The notes: a model not told the origin generated them from the letters alone. A stretch of DNA of 64,000 nucleotides from Salinimonas iocasae (GCF_006228385.1 NZ_CP039852.1:2434001-2498000); one strand, 5' to 3'; positions 37,137 to 46,251 are shown, numbered from the stretch's first letter. Program-made: numbers and translations.

Positions 37137-39461
37137 TCAGAAACGGTAGCCCACCGTCAGGTGCACTGTTCTGGGGTCCCCGTAATAACTGATAAGTGTT
37201 GTATCATTACCCAGACCCGGGCCGAAACTACCGTCTTCATTCCGGGTAACAAAGTCATACCCACCGACAATATATTCTTCGTCAGTCAGGTTCTTCAGGT
37301 GCAGACCACCGTACCAGTTACCTTCCACGCTCTCCCAGTTCATACTCAGGTTCACCATGCCGTAAGCATCCTGCTGAATAAGGTCACTGGTTTCGAATAT
37401 CAGGTAGTCATCCCGGTAATAATAATTCGCATTGAATGTGAAGAAGCCGTATTGCGTGTCCATAGCGTAGTTTGCCGCTACATTCAGCGTATTTTCCGGC
37501 GTGCTGGCTAGCCCGATAAGTGGTGGCACAGCGTTGTTTTCTTCAATTTCAAAATCGATGAAACCATACGCAACATCGAAGGACAGATTTTCAGTTGCAA
37601 CAAACGTCGCCTCAACCTCTATCCCTTTCGCTGAAGTTTCAGCCGCATTACGCAGACGCTGTTGCAGTGCTGTCGGATCGTCAGAGTTGCCCTCTATACC
37701 AATATACTGGCGGTCCTGATGGTCATAGCTGAACAAAGTAGTATTCAGCCTGAAGCTATCCGTTAAGTCGCTTTTCATTCCGATTTCAAAAGAATCTACA
37801 ATTTCAGGATCGACGCCTGGTTCATTCGTTGTCGCACGGGGGTTAAACGTACCTGACTTGAAACCCTGTGCGTAACTGGCGAAAAACATCATGTCTCTTG
37901 AATACTGATACTCAATACCTACACGTGGCGTAAACCGAGACCAGCTTTCAGATGCCGGCGCGTCAAGTACGCCATCGCCGTCAGTATCTGAACCCAGTAC
38001 CTGAGGGATAGGCACCATGTCAGGTCTGACAAATCCGTCAATCCAGCCACTTTCAGGGTAAAGGTTATAAAGAACCGTGCCGTTATTTACCGTGGCCTGC
38101 TTTTCCTCATCGGTATAGCGCGCACCCAGTGACAGCGATAGTTTGTCAGTAACATCGTAATTGACCTGCGCATACCCTGCCCAGCTCTCACTGTTGTTAC
38201 AGCCAGATACCTCACGGGTAAAGCCTGTTGTACCTTCCGGGAATACGCCTGCTGCGGCGAAGTCTCTGCCTAATACGCCCAGTACCGCATCAAAGACCCC
38301 GCAAGATTCACCATCGTAGTAATACAGGCCGCTGACCAGTGTCATGCTGTTGCCGGTATAATTAAACTGTAATTCATGGGTATCATTTTCATCTTCATAG
38401 ATGGCAGGAACATCAAAAATATCGAGTTGGGTATTATCAAAATCGATATTGGTAGGTGAGTAACTTTCACGGTGTGAACCGATATATTTAACCTGCATGG
38501 CGTCATTTATGTCATAGCGTGCCATCCAGCTATAACCGTCCAGCTCCACCTTGTTGGTAGTCGGAAGACTTGAGTAAGAATCAAAAACTGAGTCTGGCTG
38601 AGGCGCCTCAGTACGCAGACTGGGCAGCAAGCGATAACCGCCTTTTGCGTTTGATTCATCTTCTGTTTTATCCCATCCCAGACGGAAAAATAAGTCATCG
38701 CTGGCATGAATTTCCAGAGAAAGACGGGCCGCCCACAAGTCTTTGTTGTAGTTTTCGGTATCCTGCCCCGGTTGCGATAAAATCAGATATTCACCAAAAC
38801 CATCACGGTTCAGGTTAGCATAGCCAAAGCCCAGGTAGACCGTATCATCAATGAGCGGGTACTGACCTGTCACTTTGACGTCACGCTGACTGTAACTACC
38901 AATCGTACCTTCAACGTTAAGTTGCGGGTCGCCTGTCATTTCGCGGGTCACATACTTTACCGCACCACCGATGGTGTTTTTACCGTAAAGTGTACCCTGC
39001 GGACCGCGCAGCACTTCGATGCGCTGTACATCTAGCAAATCAAGGACCGCGCCCTGTGGACGTGCAACATAGACATCATCAATATAAATACCAACGCCAG
39101 GCTCATAGCCCCACAACGGATCCTGCTGGCCCAGGCCGCGAATAAACGCTGTCAGTGTTGAGTTAGTCCCACGACTGGTTTGTAAAGTAGTATTGGGAGA
39201 AAACTGCTGTACTTCGGTCAGCACACTGATACCTTTTTCAGTCAGCTCAGCGGCTCCGATGGAAGTGATTGCTACCGGCACTTCTTGTAAGGTTTCGACC
39301 GTTTTACGTGCGGTAACTTCGATTCTTTCTAACTTGCCTTTCTCTTCATCGGCGTTGTTGTCCTGAGCCAGCGTAACCGGCGTATAGGCAAAAGCAGTTG
39401 CTACAGCAGCCGCGCAGAGTGTACGACTAAAACCAAGCGATTTTATCTGGGTGTGTTTCAT
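37137..39461 (-). CDS. TonB-dependent outer-membrane receptor (3HB/PHB locus)
   Basis: A 774-residue receptor. A signal peptide (about 1-32, ending TLAQ-DN) is followed by a TonB box (ERIEVTARK), a plug domain (LQEVPVAITSIGAAEL to about 175, with RGPQGTLYGKNTIGGAVKYVT), and a 22-strand-type barrel ending in aromatic VGYRF. It is divergent from the GntP permease of the 3-hydroxybutyrate locus and shares its 123-base-plus promoter region, so it probably imports an oligomer or related carbon source; the ligand is not shown by the sequence. It resembles the broad carbon-source receptor group of Alteromonadales rather than known siderophore receptors. Confidence 0.9.
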   Translation of the reverse strand: MKHTQIKSLGFSRTLCAAAVATAFAYTPVTLAQDNNADEEKGKLERIEVTARKTVETLQEVPVAITSIGAAELTEKGISVLTEVQQFSPNTTLQTSRGTNSTLTAFIRGLGQQDPLWGYEPGVGIYIDDVYVARPQGAVLDLLDVQRIEVLRGPQGTLYGKNTIGGAVKYVTREMTGDPQLNVEGTIGSYSQRDVKVTGQYPLIDDTVYLGFGYANLNRDGFGEYLILSQPGQDTENYNKDLWAARLSLEIHASDDLFFRLGWDKTEDESNAKGGYRLLPSLRTEAPQPDSVFDSYSSLPTTNKVELDGYSWMARYDINDAMQVKYIGSHRESYSPTNIDFDNTQLDIFDVPAIYEDENDTHELQFNYTGNSMTLVSGLYYYDGESCGVFDAVLGVLGRDFAAAGVFPEGTTGFTREVSGCNNSESWAGYAQVNYDVTDKLSLSLGARYTDEEKQATVNNGTVLYNLYPESGWIDGFVRPDMVPIPQVLGSDTDGDGVLDAPASESWSRFTPRVGIEYQYSRDMMFFASYAQGFKSGTFNPRATTNEPGVDPEIVDSFEIGMKSDLTDSFRLNTTLFSYDHQDRQYIGIEGNSDDPTALQQRLRNAAETSAKGIEVEATFVATENLSFDVAYGFIDFEIEENNAVPPLIGLASTPENTLNVAANYAMDTQYGFFTFNANYYYRDDYLIFETSDLIQQDAYGMVNLSMNWESVEGNWYGGLHLKNLTDEEYIVGGYDFVTRNEDGSFGPGLGNDTTLISYYGDPRTVHLTVGYRF

Positions 39462-39554
39462 AACAGGTCCCTATTATTGTCTCTATCTTTAGAATTCGCT
39501 TTCTTAAAGGATGCGGTCAAAATCTAATCTAAAGACTTTTTTTCTTAAGGTAAC

Positions 39555-39585
39555 TAGTACCTTAGTACGTAGTACCATCGTACTA
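39555..39585. promoter_or_regulatory. Operator-like array of GTAC-N4-GTAC modules
   Basis: Four GTAC cores occur at 39557, 39565, 39572 and 39580, arranged GTAC-N4-GTAC-N3-GTAC-N4-GTAC. Three are within direct TAGTAC repeats, and TAGTAC-CATC-GTACTA (39570-39585) is a perfect palindrome. It lies between the divergent TonB receptor and permease genes and looks like a binding site for a dimeric or tetrameric regulator. Confidence 0.5.
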
Positions 39586-39668
39586 TGTCAAACTTAGTGC
39601 TCTGTCGTCAGAATAATTCCGTTCCTTTGAGGCTCTGCGGTCACAGAACAAATACAAGGAAACGCATT

Positions 39669-40964
39669 ATGTTAAGTATGACTGGTCTACTGCTAGGCCT
39701 GGTATTGCTGATTATTCTAACCATCCGGGGCATGAACCTTTTCATTGCCGCCCCTTTGTGTGCGCTGATCGTTGCTATTACCAACCACATCCCTCTGTTC
39801 AGCGGTGAAAATAATTTTGTCACGCTTTACATGAGTGGCTTTTCAGGTTTTATAGCCGCCTGGTTTTTCATGTTTTTGCTTGGAGCGATTTTCGGTAAAT
39901 TCATGGAGGACACCGGCGCGGCAGACTCACTGGCTCGCTGGATTGTGGACAAGTTGGGCTTCAGACATGCTGTGCTGGCGGTGGTTTTGGCCTGTGCCAT
40001 ATTAACCTACGGTGGTGTAAGCCTGTTTGTCGTTGCGTTTTCTGTTTACCCCATGGCATTGAGCTTATTCAAAGATGCAAACCTGCCACGGCGGTTTATT
40101 CCTGCCACCCTCGCGTTCGGGTCTGTAACCTTCACCATGACATCTGCCGGTTCGCCTGAAATACAGAACTGGATCCCAATCAAATACCTTGGCACGTCGC
40201 CGTTTGCTGCCTGGGAAGTCAGTCTGGTGGTGGCAATCTTCATGGCATGCTTTGGCTACTGGTGGCTAAAACGGATGATTACCAAAGCGGTAGCCGATGG
40301 CGAGCATTTTGAAGCACGCGACCATGATCCTGATATTCCCGAGCGCGATTATCCTAATCCTGCAAGCGGGCTTATTCCTCTGGTTGTGGTGTTATTACTG
40401 TCATTTTTTCTCCACGATGCAATTGCACAATATGCGCTGATTGTCGCCCTGGGTGGCGGTGTGCTGACGTTGATGCTGATTAACTATAAACATTTCCAGA
40501 ATTTGCCTGGCGCGATCAATATGGGTACAACGGGCGCGCTGGTGGCAATCGGTAATACCGCTGCGGTAGTAGGCTTTGGCAGTATTGCCAAAAATACGGA
40601 TGCTTTTATGAGTACGGTCGACCTGATGACTCAAATTCCGGGAAACGAACTTATTGGTGCGGCCATAGCGGTAAGCGTTATTGCCGGGTTGACGGGATCA
40701 GCGTCCGGCGGACAGGCCATAGTATTGCCTTTGGTCGCGCCGCATTATCTGGACCAGGGTGTTGAGCCAGAAGAGCTTCACCGTATTGTTTCCATCTCAT
40801 CCGGCGCGCTCGACTCGCTGCCCCATAACGGCTATGTTGTTACCACTATCCGCGCAATCTGTCACGAAACGCATCAGGCTGCGTACGGACCTGTGGCAGC
40901 GCTCACCGTTGTTACACCGCTCATTGGGTTGGCCATGGCAATTACGATGTTCACACTTTCTTAA
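39669..40964 (+). CDS. GntP-family permease, probable 3-hydroxybutyrate transporter
   Basis: A 431-residue polytopic inner-membrane carrier with about 12 hydrophobic segments, of the GntP/gluconate-lactate family (signs: GAIFGKFMEDTGAA, ILTYGGVSLFVVAFSVYPMA, GLTGSASGGQAIVLP, SSGALDSLPHNGYVVT). The ATG 39669 has AAGGA 8 bases upstream; a longer upstream frame starts inside the operator array. Members of this family next to bdhA genes carry 3-hydroxybutyrate or similar short acids. First plus-strand gene of a four-gene run with gaps of 14, 7 and -1 bases, strongly suggesting one operon. Confidence 0.87.
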   Translation: MLSMTGLLLGLVLLIILTIRGMNLFIAAPLCALIVAITNHIPLFSGENNFVTLYMSGFSGFIAAWFFMFLLGAIFGKFMEDTGAADSLARWIVDKLGFRHAVLAVVLACAILTYGGVSLFVVAFSVYPMALSLFKDANLPRRFIPATLAFGSVTFTMTSAGSPEIQNWIPIKYLGTSPFAAWEVSLVVAIFMACFGYWWLKRMITKAVADGEHFEARDHDPDIPERDYPNPASGLIPLVVVLLLSFFLHDAIAQYALIVALGGGVLTLMLINYKHFQNLPGAINMGTTGALVAIGNTAAVVGFGSIAKNTDAFMSTVDLMTQIPGNELIGAAIAVSVIAGLTGSASGGQAIVLPLVAPHYLDQGVEPEELHRIVSISSGALDSLPHNGYVVTTIRAICHETHQAAYGPVAALTVVTPLIGLAMAITMFTLS

Positions 40965-40978
40965 AACAGGGAATTCTT

Positions 40979-42172
40979 ATGATTGTAAAGGCACGTTATG
41001 TCTCGCGTTTACTGTTAGTGGCATTGTTTTTTTGCAGTGCATCTGTGGCCCTGCCTCTGGTTGAAAAACAGACCTTTACGGCAAAACAATTCAGGCTGTT
41101 TTCAGGCAAAGTATTGCCAGAAGTAAAGGTCGGATGGGAAAGCTACGGTGAGCTTAATGCTGAAAAAGACAATGTTATACTGATTACACATTATTTTTCC
41201 GGATCTTCACACGCTGCCGGAAAATACCAGGAAAGTGATGAACAACCGGGCTACTGGGATGCCATCATCGGACCGGGCAAACCTATAGATACATCAAAAT
41301 ACTTTGTTATCAGCGTGGACTCTCTGGCTAACCTTTCAGCCTATGACGACAATGTCATCACAACCGGTCCGGCGACAGTTAACCCCGAAACGAACAAACC
41401 CTACGGCCTCGCCTTTCCTGTTGTCACCATCCGCGACTTTGTGAATGTTCAAAAAGCGGTGCTGGAGAGCCTTGGCATCAGCAAACTACACGCTGTCATC
41501 GGCCCCTCGATGGGGTCAATGCAAGCCATTGACTGGGCCAGTGCGTACCCTGACTGGGTACCCAGAATGGTGTCTGTGATAGGGAGCGGGCAAAGCGATG
41601 CCTGGACAACCGCTGCTTTAGAACACTGGGCGCGCCCTATCCGGTTAGATAAAAACTGGAAGGATGGCAGCTATACTCGCGAAACAGCCCCTGTTGAAGG
41701 ACTGGTATCCTCACTGATGCTAATAACTCAGCAAGCCTTGCATCCTGGTTTTTTCAATCAGCAAGGCAGTGCTATCAGCTACAAGCCGCTTGAATCTGCC
41801 CCGCTTGAAGATATTCGTCAAAGTCACTCTATCGTAAGCTGGCTTGAGCAACGCGCGCGCAGTCGTGCAGATAAAATGGATGCTAATCATCTGCTCTATT
41901 TAGTCAGAGCATGCCAGTTATTTGTAGCCGGGCATAACGGCAGCCTGCAGGAGGGGTTGTCATCGATTAAAGCCAAAACATTATTCATGCCTGCCGCTAA
42001 CGATCTGCTGCTGATGCCCTACCTTTCCACCCGTACTTTTGAACAGTTACGTGAAGCAGGTAAAAACAGTCACTATGTAGAACTAGAAGGCAACCTGGGG
42101 CATCTTGAGGGTGTGCTTGATATCCAGGAACAAGGCGAACAACTCAAATCCTTTTTGAATGATAAAAAGTGA
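40979..42172 (+). CDS. Secreted MetX-like alpha/beta hydrolase
   Basis: A 397-residue protein of the homoserine O-acetyltransferase fold but with an N-terminal signal peptide (about 1-24, ending ASVALP), so it should be periplasmic and is unlikely to make methionine. The nucleophile elbow is GPSMG (Ser177); candidate Asp and His lie in AANDLLLMP and GNLGHLEGV. HYFSGSSHAAGKY and YWDAIIGPGKPIDTSKYFVIS-type segments match MetX. Located between the permease and PHB-depolymerase genes, it may cleave an ester of hydroxybutyrate; that is inference. Confidence 0.8.
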   Translation: MIVKARYVSRLLLVALFFCSASVALPLVEKQTFTAKQFRLFSGKVLPEVKVGWESYGELNAEKDNVILITHYFSGSSHAAGKYQESDEQPGYWDAIIGPGKPIDTSKYFVISVDSLANLSAYDDNVITTGPATVNPETNKPYGLAFPVVTIRDFVNVQKAVLESLGISKLHAVIGPSMGSMQAIDWASAYPDWVPRMVSVIGSGQSDAWTTAALEHWARPIRLDKNWKDGSYTRETAPVEGLVSSLMLITQQALHPGFFNQQGSAISYKPLESAPLEDIRQSHSIVSWLEQRARSRADKMDANHLLYLVRACQLFVAGHNGSLQEGLSSIKAKTLFMPAANDLLLMPYLSTRTFEQLREAGKNSHYVELEGNLGHLEGVLDIQEQGEQLKSFLNDKK

Positions 42173-42179
42173 GGAAACC

Positions 42180-43175
42180 ATGAAAGGATACGTGATTACA
42201 ATTGGCCTGGCGATGTTCAGCGCTTCAGCCCTGTGTCAGCAGATGAATATTAATACTGACAATATCACCGTTTCCGGACTATCTTCCGGCGGTTACATGG
42301 CAAACCAGTACCACATTGCGCATAGTGATAAGGTTAGCGGCGCGGCAATTATCAGTGCGGGTCCATATTATTGCGCCCGAAATGACATTACGATTGCGCT
42401 GGGTGCATGCGTGGACAAATCTGAAGAGATGCCACTGGATGCGTTTTCCTCACAAGCTGAAAGCTGGGCGTCCCAGGGGAAAATAGCCCCCCTGACAAAT
42501 TTGAGTCAGGACCGTGTCTGGCTGCTTCATGGCACCCGAGACCAGCGGGTGGCAGAGAGTGTGACCGGATCTTTATACCAGCAATATCAAAACTGGATTA
42601 CCGACGGTAAAGTAGAGTATGTGAATGATAAGCCGTTTGGTCACCTTTTACCGACCATGGACAAAGGTGTTTCCTGTGACAGCTCTGCGTCACCCTATAT
42701 CGGTGATTGTGACTATGATGCTGCTGGTAAGGCACTTTCCTTCTTACTTGGTGAGCTCAATGCCCCTGCGCAGACATTATCTGGCGAAGTGGTTTCGTTC
42801 GACCAGCAGGAAATTGGTGGTAAAAACGCCGAAACACTTGCCAGGGAAGGATTTGCTTATCTCCCCGAGAGTTGTAAGCAAGGTGAGGCATGCCAGGTTC
42901 ATGTGAGTTTTCATGGCTGTAACCAGTATGCTGATGAAATCGGTAAAGCCTATGTTGATAATTCCGGCTTTAATCGCTGGGCCGACAGTAATAACCTCGT
43001 AGTAATCTATCCCCAAACTAAAAAATCACTCTTCATGCCTTTAAACCCTCAGGGGTGCTGGGACTGGTGGGGCTATACCGGGGGGGATTATGCGACCAGA
43101 GATGGCGCGCAAATTCAGGCAGTAGAAGCATTTATAAACTCGTTTGCAAAAACGACCGAACAGGATAAATCATAA
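42180..43175 (+). CDS. PHB-depolymerase-like secreted esterase
   Basis: A 331-residue esterase related to poly(3-hydroxybutyrate) depolymerases. A signal peptide (about 1-19, ending ALCQ) precedes the catalytic domain. Lipase box GLSSG (Ser35), Asp121 in HGTRDQRV and His155 in PFGHLLP form the expected triad; the C-terminal part has the VSFHGCNQY oxyanion-type motif and GCWDWWGYTGGDY. No substrate-binding or linker domain follows, so soluble oligomers rather than native polymer granules are the likelier substrate. ATG 42180 has GAGGA just upstream. The stop shares one base with the bdhA start (TAATG). Confidence 0.86.
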   Translation: MKGYVITIGLAMFSASALCQQMNINTDNITVSGLSSGGYMANQYHIAHSDKVSGAAIISAGPYYCARNDITIALGACVDKSEEMPLDAFSSQAESWASQGKIAPLTNLSQDRVWLLHGTRDQRVAESVTGSLYQQYQNWITDGKVEYVNDKPFGHLLPTMDKGVSCDSSASPYIGDCDYDAAGKALSFLLGELNAPAQTLSGEVVSFDQQEIGGKNAETLAREGFAYLPESCKQGEACQVHVSFHGCNQYADEIGKAYVDNSGFNRWADSNNLVVIYPQTKKSLFMPLNPQGCWDWWGYTGGDYATRDGAQIQAVEAFINSFAKTTEQDKS

Positions 43176-43939
43176 TGTCTCATACAATCTTTATTACCGG
43201 GGGTGCCAGCGGTATCGGTTTCGGTATTGCAGAAAATCTTGCCAAAGATGGTCATCATGTCGTTCTTGCAGATATTAATGAACAAGCCGCCACCGATGCT
43301 GCCAAGCGCCTGACCGATCAACACCTCAAAGCCAGCGCTATTGCTGTTGACGTCACAGATGCTGAGGCGGTAGCGGCGCTCCCCCGGAACCTTGGTAATC
43401 TGAATATAGATATTTTGATTAATAATGCAGGCATCCAGCATGTGTCCCGGCTTGAGGAATTTCCAGCGCAAAAGTGGCAACAGCTTATTGATATCATGTT
43501 GGTTGCCCCTGCCCTGCTTACTCAGGCTTTTTTACCGGGCATGCGAGAAAGGAATTTTGGCCGAATCATCAATGTTGGTTCTATTCACTCACTGGTAGCA
43601 TCGCCCTATAAATCTGCTTACGTGTCTGCAAAGCATGGCCTGCTGGGTTTCGCCAAAACGCTGGCGCTGGAGGTGGCGGAAGCTAACATTACCGTAAATA
43701 CGCTATGTCCGGCATACGTAAAAACGCCTTTAGTGGAAAAACAAATTGCTGATCAGGCGAAAGAAAACGGTATCAGTGAAGACGAAGTGGTCAACGAAAT
43801 CATGTTGAAACCGATGCCGAAAAAAGCCTTCATCACAATTGAAGAACTGGCTGGCACTGCACGGTTTCTGATCAGTGATGCTGCACGTAACATTACGGCC
43901 CAGACCATGGTACTGGATGGCGGCTGGACTGCCCGCTAA
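43175..43939 (+). CDS. bdhA: 3-hydroxybutyrate dehydrogenase
   Basis: A 254-residue short-chain dehydrogenase that oxidises D-3-hydroxybutyrate to acetoacetate with NAD. The cofactor motif TGGASGIGFGIA (8-19), NNAG near 83, and the catalytic Ser136, Tyr149 and Lys153 (GSIHSLVASPYKSAYVSAK) are present. IHSLVASPYKSAYVSAKHG and the C-terminal QTMVLDGGWTAR are characteristic of BdhA rather than general SDRs. The start overlaps the preceding stop by one base, so it is coupled to the esterase gene. Last gene of the operon; nadK follows after 68 bases. Confidence 0.92.
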   Translation: MSHTIFITGGASGIGFGIAENLAKDGHHVVLADINEQAATDAAKRLTDQHLKASAIAVDVTDAEAVAALPRNLGNLNIDILINNAGIQHVSRLEEFPAQKWQQLIDIMLVAPALLTQAFLPGMRERNFGRIINVGSIHSLVASPYKSAYVSAKHGLLGFAKTLALEVAEANITVNTLCPAYVKTPLVEKQIADQAKENGISEDEVVNEIMLKPMPKKAFITIEELAGTARFLISDAARNITAQTMVLDGGWTAR

Positions 43940-43961
43940 CGCTTTCATTTGTCTTTATTTT

Positions 43962-44005
43962 TGTGCTAATGTCCAAGCATCGCAGATGCCAGAGACATTA
44001 GCACA
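43962..44005 (+). promoter_or_regulatory. Large inverted repeat at the nadK start
   Basis: TGTGCTAATGTC (43962-43973) pairs perfectly with GACATTAGCACA (43994-44005); inside, GCAT/ATGC around CGCAG extends the structure. The 3' arm ends two bases before the nadK ATG, so it covers the ribosome-binding region. It may act as bdhA terminator, operator or translational control; there is no T-run after it. Confidence 0.5.
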
Positions 44006-44007
44006 TC

Positions 44008-44883
44008 ATGCCCTATAAAACGGTCGGCCTTATCGGCAAACCCGGTCACACCGAGACCCTTACCAGTCTAAAACACCTCATCGACTACTTACAGGCCAGG
44101 GGTTGCACCGTCCTGCTCGAAGAGCACATTCAACAAGAACTGAATGAACCAGGTCTTGAAGCACAAAACCTTGTGGCTATAGGCAAAAATGCTGATCTTG
44201 CCGTTGTTGTCGGCGGAGATGGCAGTATGCTTGGTGCCGCCAGGGTGCTGTCGCGTTTTGATATTCATGTCGTCGGGGTCAATCGAGGCAATCTCGGCTT
44301 TCTGACAGACATCCATCCAGACGATATAACCTCACAGCTGGACCTGATTTTTGCCGGCGAAGCCATTGCAGAGCAACGCTTCTTACTTGAGGTAGGCGTG
44401 TACCGCCATGAAAAACTTAAAAGCAGCAATACTGCGGTAAATGAAGTTGTACTGCACCATGGCAAAGTCGCGCATATGATGGAGTTTGAAATCTATATCG
44501 ATGAACAATTCGTGTTCAGTCAGCGTTCAGACGGACTTATCCTCTCTACCCCGACAGGTTCAACCGCTTATTCTCTTTCGGCAGGCGGACCCATTCTTAT
44601 GCCCAGGCTCGATGCTGTGACGATGGTACCCATGTTCCCTCATACATTAAGCAGTCGCCCTATTGTGGTTGACGCTAACAGCACTATTTCGATGCGGGTA
44701 TCGCGGGCCAATTCTGACAGTTTGCAGGTTAGCTGTGACAGTCATATCGTATTACCCGTATTACCCGGGGATGAAATCCGTGTACAAAAAAGTAAAGACA
44801 AATTGTCGATGGTTCACCCCAAAGGCTACAATTACTTTAATGTTCTGCGCAATAAGTTAAGCTGGGGCTCAAAACTTTACTAA
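44008..44883 (+). CDS. nadK: NAD kinase
   Basis: A 291-residue enzyme making NADP from NAD. Motifs: [14 protein letters not shown] (GGDG about 71-74), [42 protein letters not shown], and the C-terminal HPKGYNYF. Length matches E. coli NadK (292). It starts directly after the large inverted repeat and is followed by a terminator-like hairpin. The usual neighbours grpE and recN lie elsewhere in this window, so the local order has been rearranged. Confidence 0.97.
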   Translation: MPYKTVGLIGKPGHTETLTSLKHLIDYLQARGCTVLLEEHIQQELNEPGLEAQNLVAIGKNADLAVVVGGDGSMLGAARVLSRFDIHVVGVNRGNLGFLTDIHPDDITSQLDLIFAGEAIAEQRFLLEVGVYRHEKLKSSNTAVNEVVLHHGKVAHMMEFEIYIDEQFVFSQRSDGLILSTPTGSTAYSLSAGGPILMPRLDAVTMVPMFPHTLSSRPIVVDANSTISMRVSRANSDSLQVSCDSHIVLPVLPGDEIRVQKSKDKLSMVHPKGYNYFNVLRNKLSWGSKLY

Positions 44884-44888
44884 AAATT

Positions 44889-44910
44889 CAGCGCTGCCAA
44901 GCGCTGTTTT
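44889..44910 (+). terminator. nadK terminator
   Basis: CAGCGCT (44889-44895) pairs with AGCGCTG (44900-44906) around GCCA, followed by TTTT, six bases after the nadK stop. Confidence 0.65.
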
Positions 44911-45018
44911 ATGACGTCTAACCGGATTAAGTTAATCAAAATTAATGGTATTTGGGTAATAATACCTATTGATGTACGCCACACAGGCAGTTTGAGCATT
45001 CAAAAGAAGGATACCGTT

Positions 45019-46161
45019 TTGTCAATAAATACCACGGAATGCGGTTTATACCTGGAAGCGCAAAAAGAGGAGATTTTTGCGCAGTGGGAAGAACTTGCCA
45101 ATGAAAAGTTGAAAGCAGCTTCTAACGCACCAGATTTAATTGTCAGAAATTACCTTCCCTATTTTTTGGCAAACCTGGTTTCAGAGTTAAAAGCATTCGA
45201 AATGGATTCTGGCAGCGATATTGAAAAAATTAATAATATCGATTTTGACGCAAAATACAGTGATGAACATGGTCGCTCCAGAGCGTCAGTGGCGCGTTAT
45301 ACTGTTGCCCAGGTGATTCAGGAATACTCATTATTACGCCAGGTTTTGCGAAGCCACTTATATGACAATAACCTGCTTTGTCTGACTACCGCTGAAATCA
45401 TCGACAGATTTATCGAGACAAGTTGCGCGCAGGCTGCCCAGCAGTTTGCGAATTCACTGGATGAGGTACAGGAGAAACTGATCAGTGTCATCGCTCATGA
45501 CCTGCGAAACCCGATATCTGTAGCCAGAAGTTATGTAGAGATAGGTGAACTTGGGCTGTCATCATCTGACAAAGTATTCGGTTCACTGAAGCGAAGCCTT
45601 GAACGCGCCCTGAAACTTATCGGCGAGCTTCTTGATACCACGCAGCTTGAAGCAGGTCGCGGAATGACATTTCGCTTTGAGCAAAAAGATATGGTTAAAG
45701 AACTCGGGGTTGCTACAAACGAAGCTCAGGAAGTCTATGACAACCCGGTTCGGTTCGACACCGATCTTAAGACGGCCAATGTTGTCTGCGATCACATGTC
45801 TATTCTTCGTGTTGTTGAAAATCTTATTTCCAACGGTATTAAATACGGACGTGTAGAAAGCCCGATTACGCTGTCGCTGAAACAAACCGACAATGAGGTG
45901 CACATCAGTGTGCATAATGAAGGCTCATATATCGAGCCAGAGCAACAAAATTCAATGTTTGAGTTTTTGTCCCGCCATACAGGCGGCAGAGACCAGCGAC
46001 AGGAAGGCTGGGGGCTCGGTCTGTATCTGGTGAGACTGGTTGCCAAAGCACATAAGGGCAAAGCGTGGATAGAAAGTGACCGGGATTCCGGAACAACATT
46101 CTGTATTTCTATTAAAAATGAAGCTCACCCGCCAGGCTCTGCATTTTCAGAATATACCTGA
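45019..46161 (+). CDS. Histidine kinase with RsbRD-type N-terminal domain
   Basis: A soluble sensor kinase of 380 residues from TTG 45019, where AAGGA lies eight bases upstream; an ATG at 44911 would add 36 residues but directly abuts the nadK terminator and lacks a ribosome site. The N-terminal half (about residues 8-150) resembles the RsbRD/RsbRD_N helical sensor (EEIFAQWEEL, DEHGRSRAS, YTVAQVIQEYSLLR). HisKA follows with AHDLRNPISVARSYVE, then HATPase with NLISNGIKYG and EGWGLGLYLV. There is no transmembrane segment and no adjacent response regulator gene, so the partner is unknown. Confidence 0.82.
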   Translation: MSINTTECGLYLEAQKEEIFAQWEELANEKLKAASNAPDLIVRNYLPYFLANLVSELKAFEMDSGSDIEKINNIDFDAKYSDEHGRSRASVARYTVAQVIQEYSLLRQVLRSHLYDNNLLCLTTAEIIDRFIETSCAQAAQQFANSLDEVQEKLISVIAHDLRNPISVARSYVEIGELGLSSSDKVFGSLKRSLERALKLIGELLDTTQLEAGRGMTFRFEQKDMVKELGVATNEAQEVYDNPVRFDTDLKTANVVCDHMSILRVVENLISNGIKYGRVESPITLSLKQTDNEVHISVHNEGSYIEPEQQNSMFEFLSRHTGGRDQRQEGWGLGLYLVRLVAKAHKGKAWIESDRDSGTTFCISIKNEAHPPGSAFSEYT

Positions 46162-46209
46162 ATGCCTAGTCTGGCTATACGGCCACTTCACTACTCTCGT
46201 TTCAGAATA

Positions 46210-46239
46210 AAAAAGCCATGCATATGCATGGCTTTTTTT
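46210..46239. terminator. Bidirectional terminator
   Basis: AAAAAA-GCCATGCAT (46210-46224) and its exact complement ATGCATGGC-TTTTTT (46225-46239) form a perfect palindrome between the convergent kinase and rhlE genes; it has a T-run on both strands. Confidence 0.9.
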
Positions 46240-46251
46240 ATTAATGGAATA

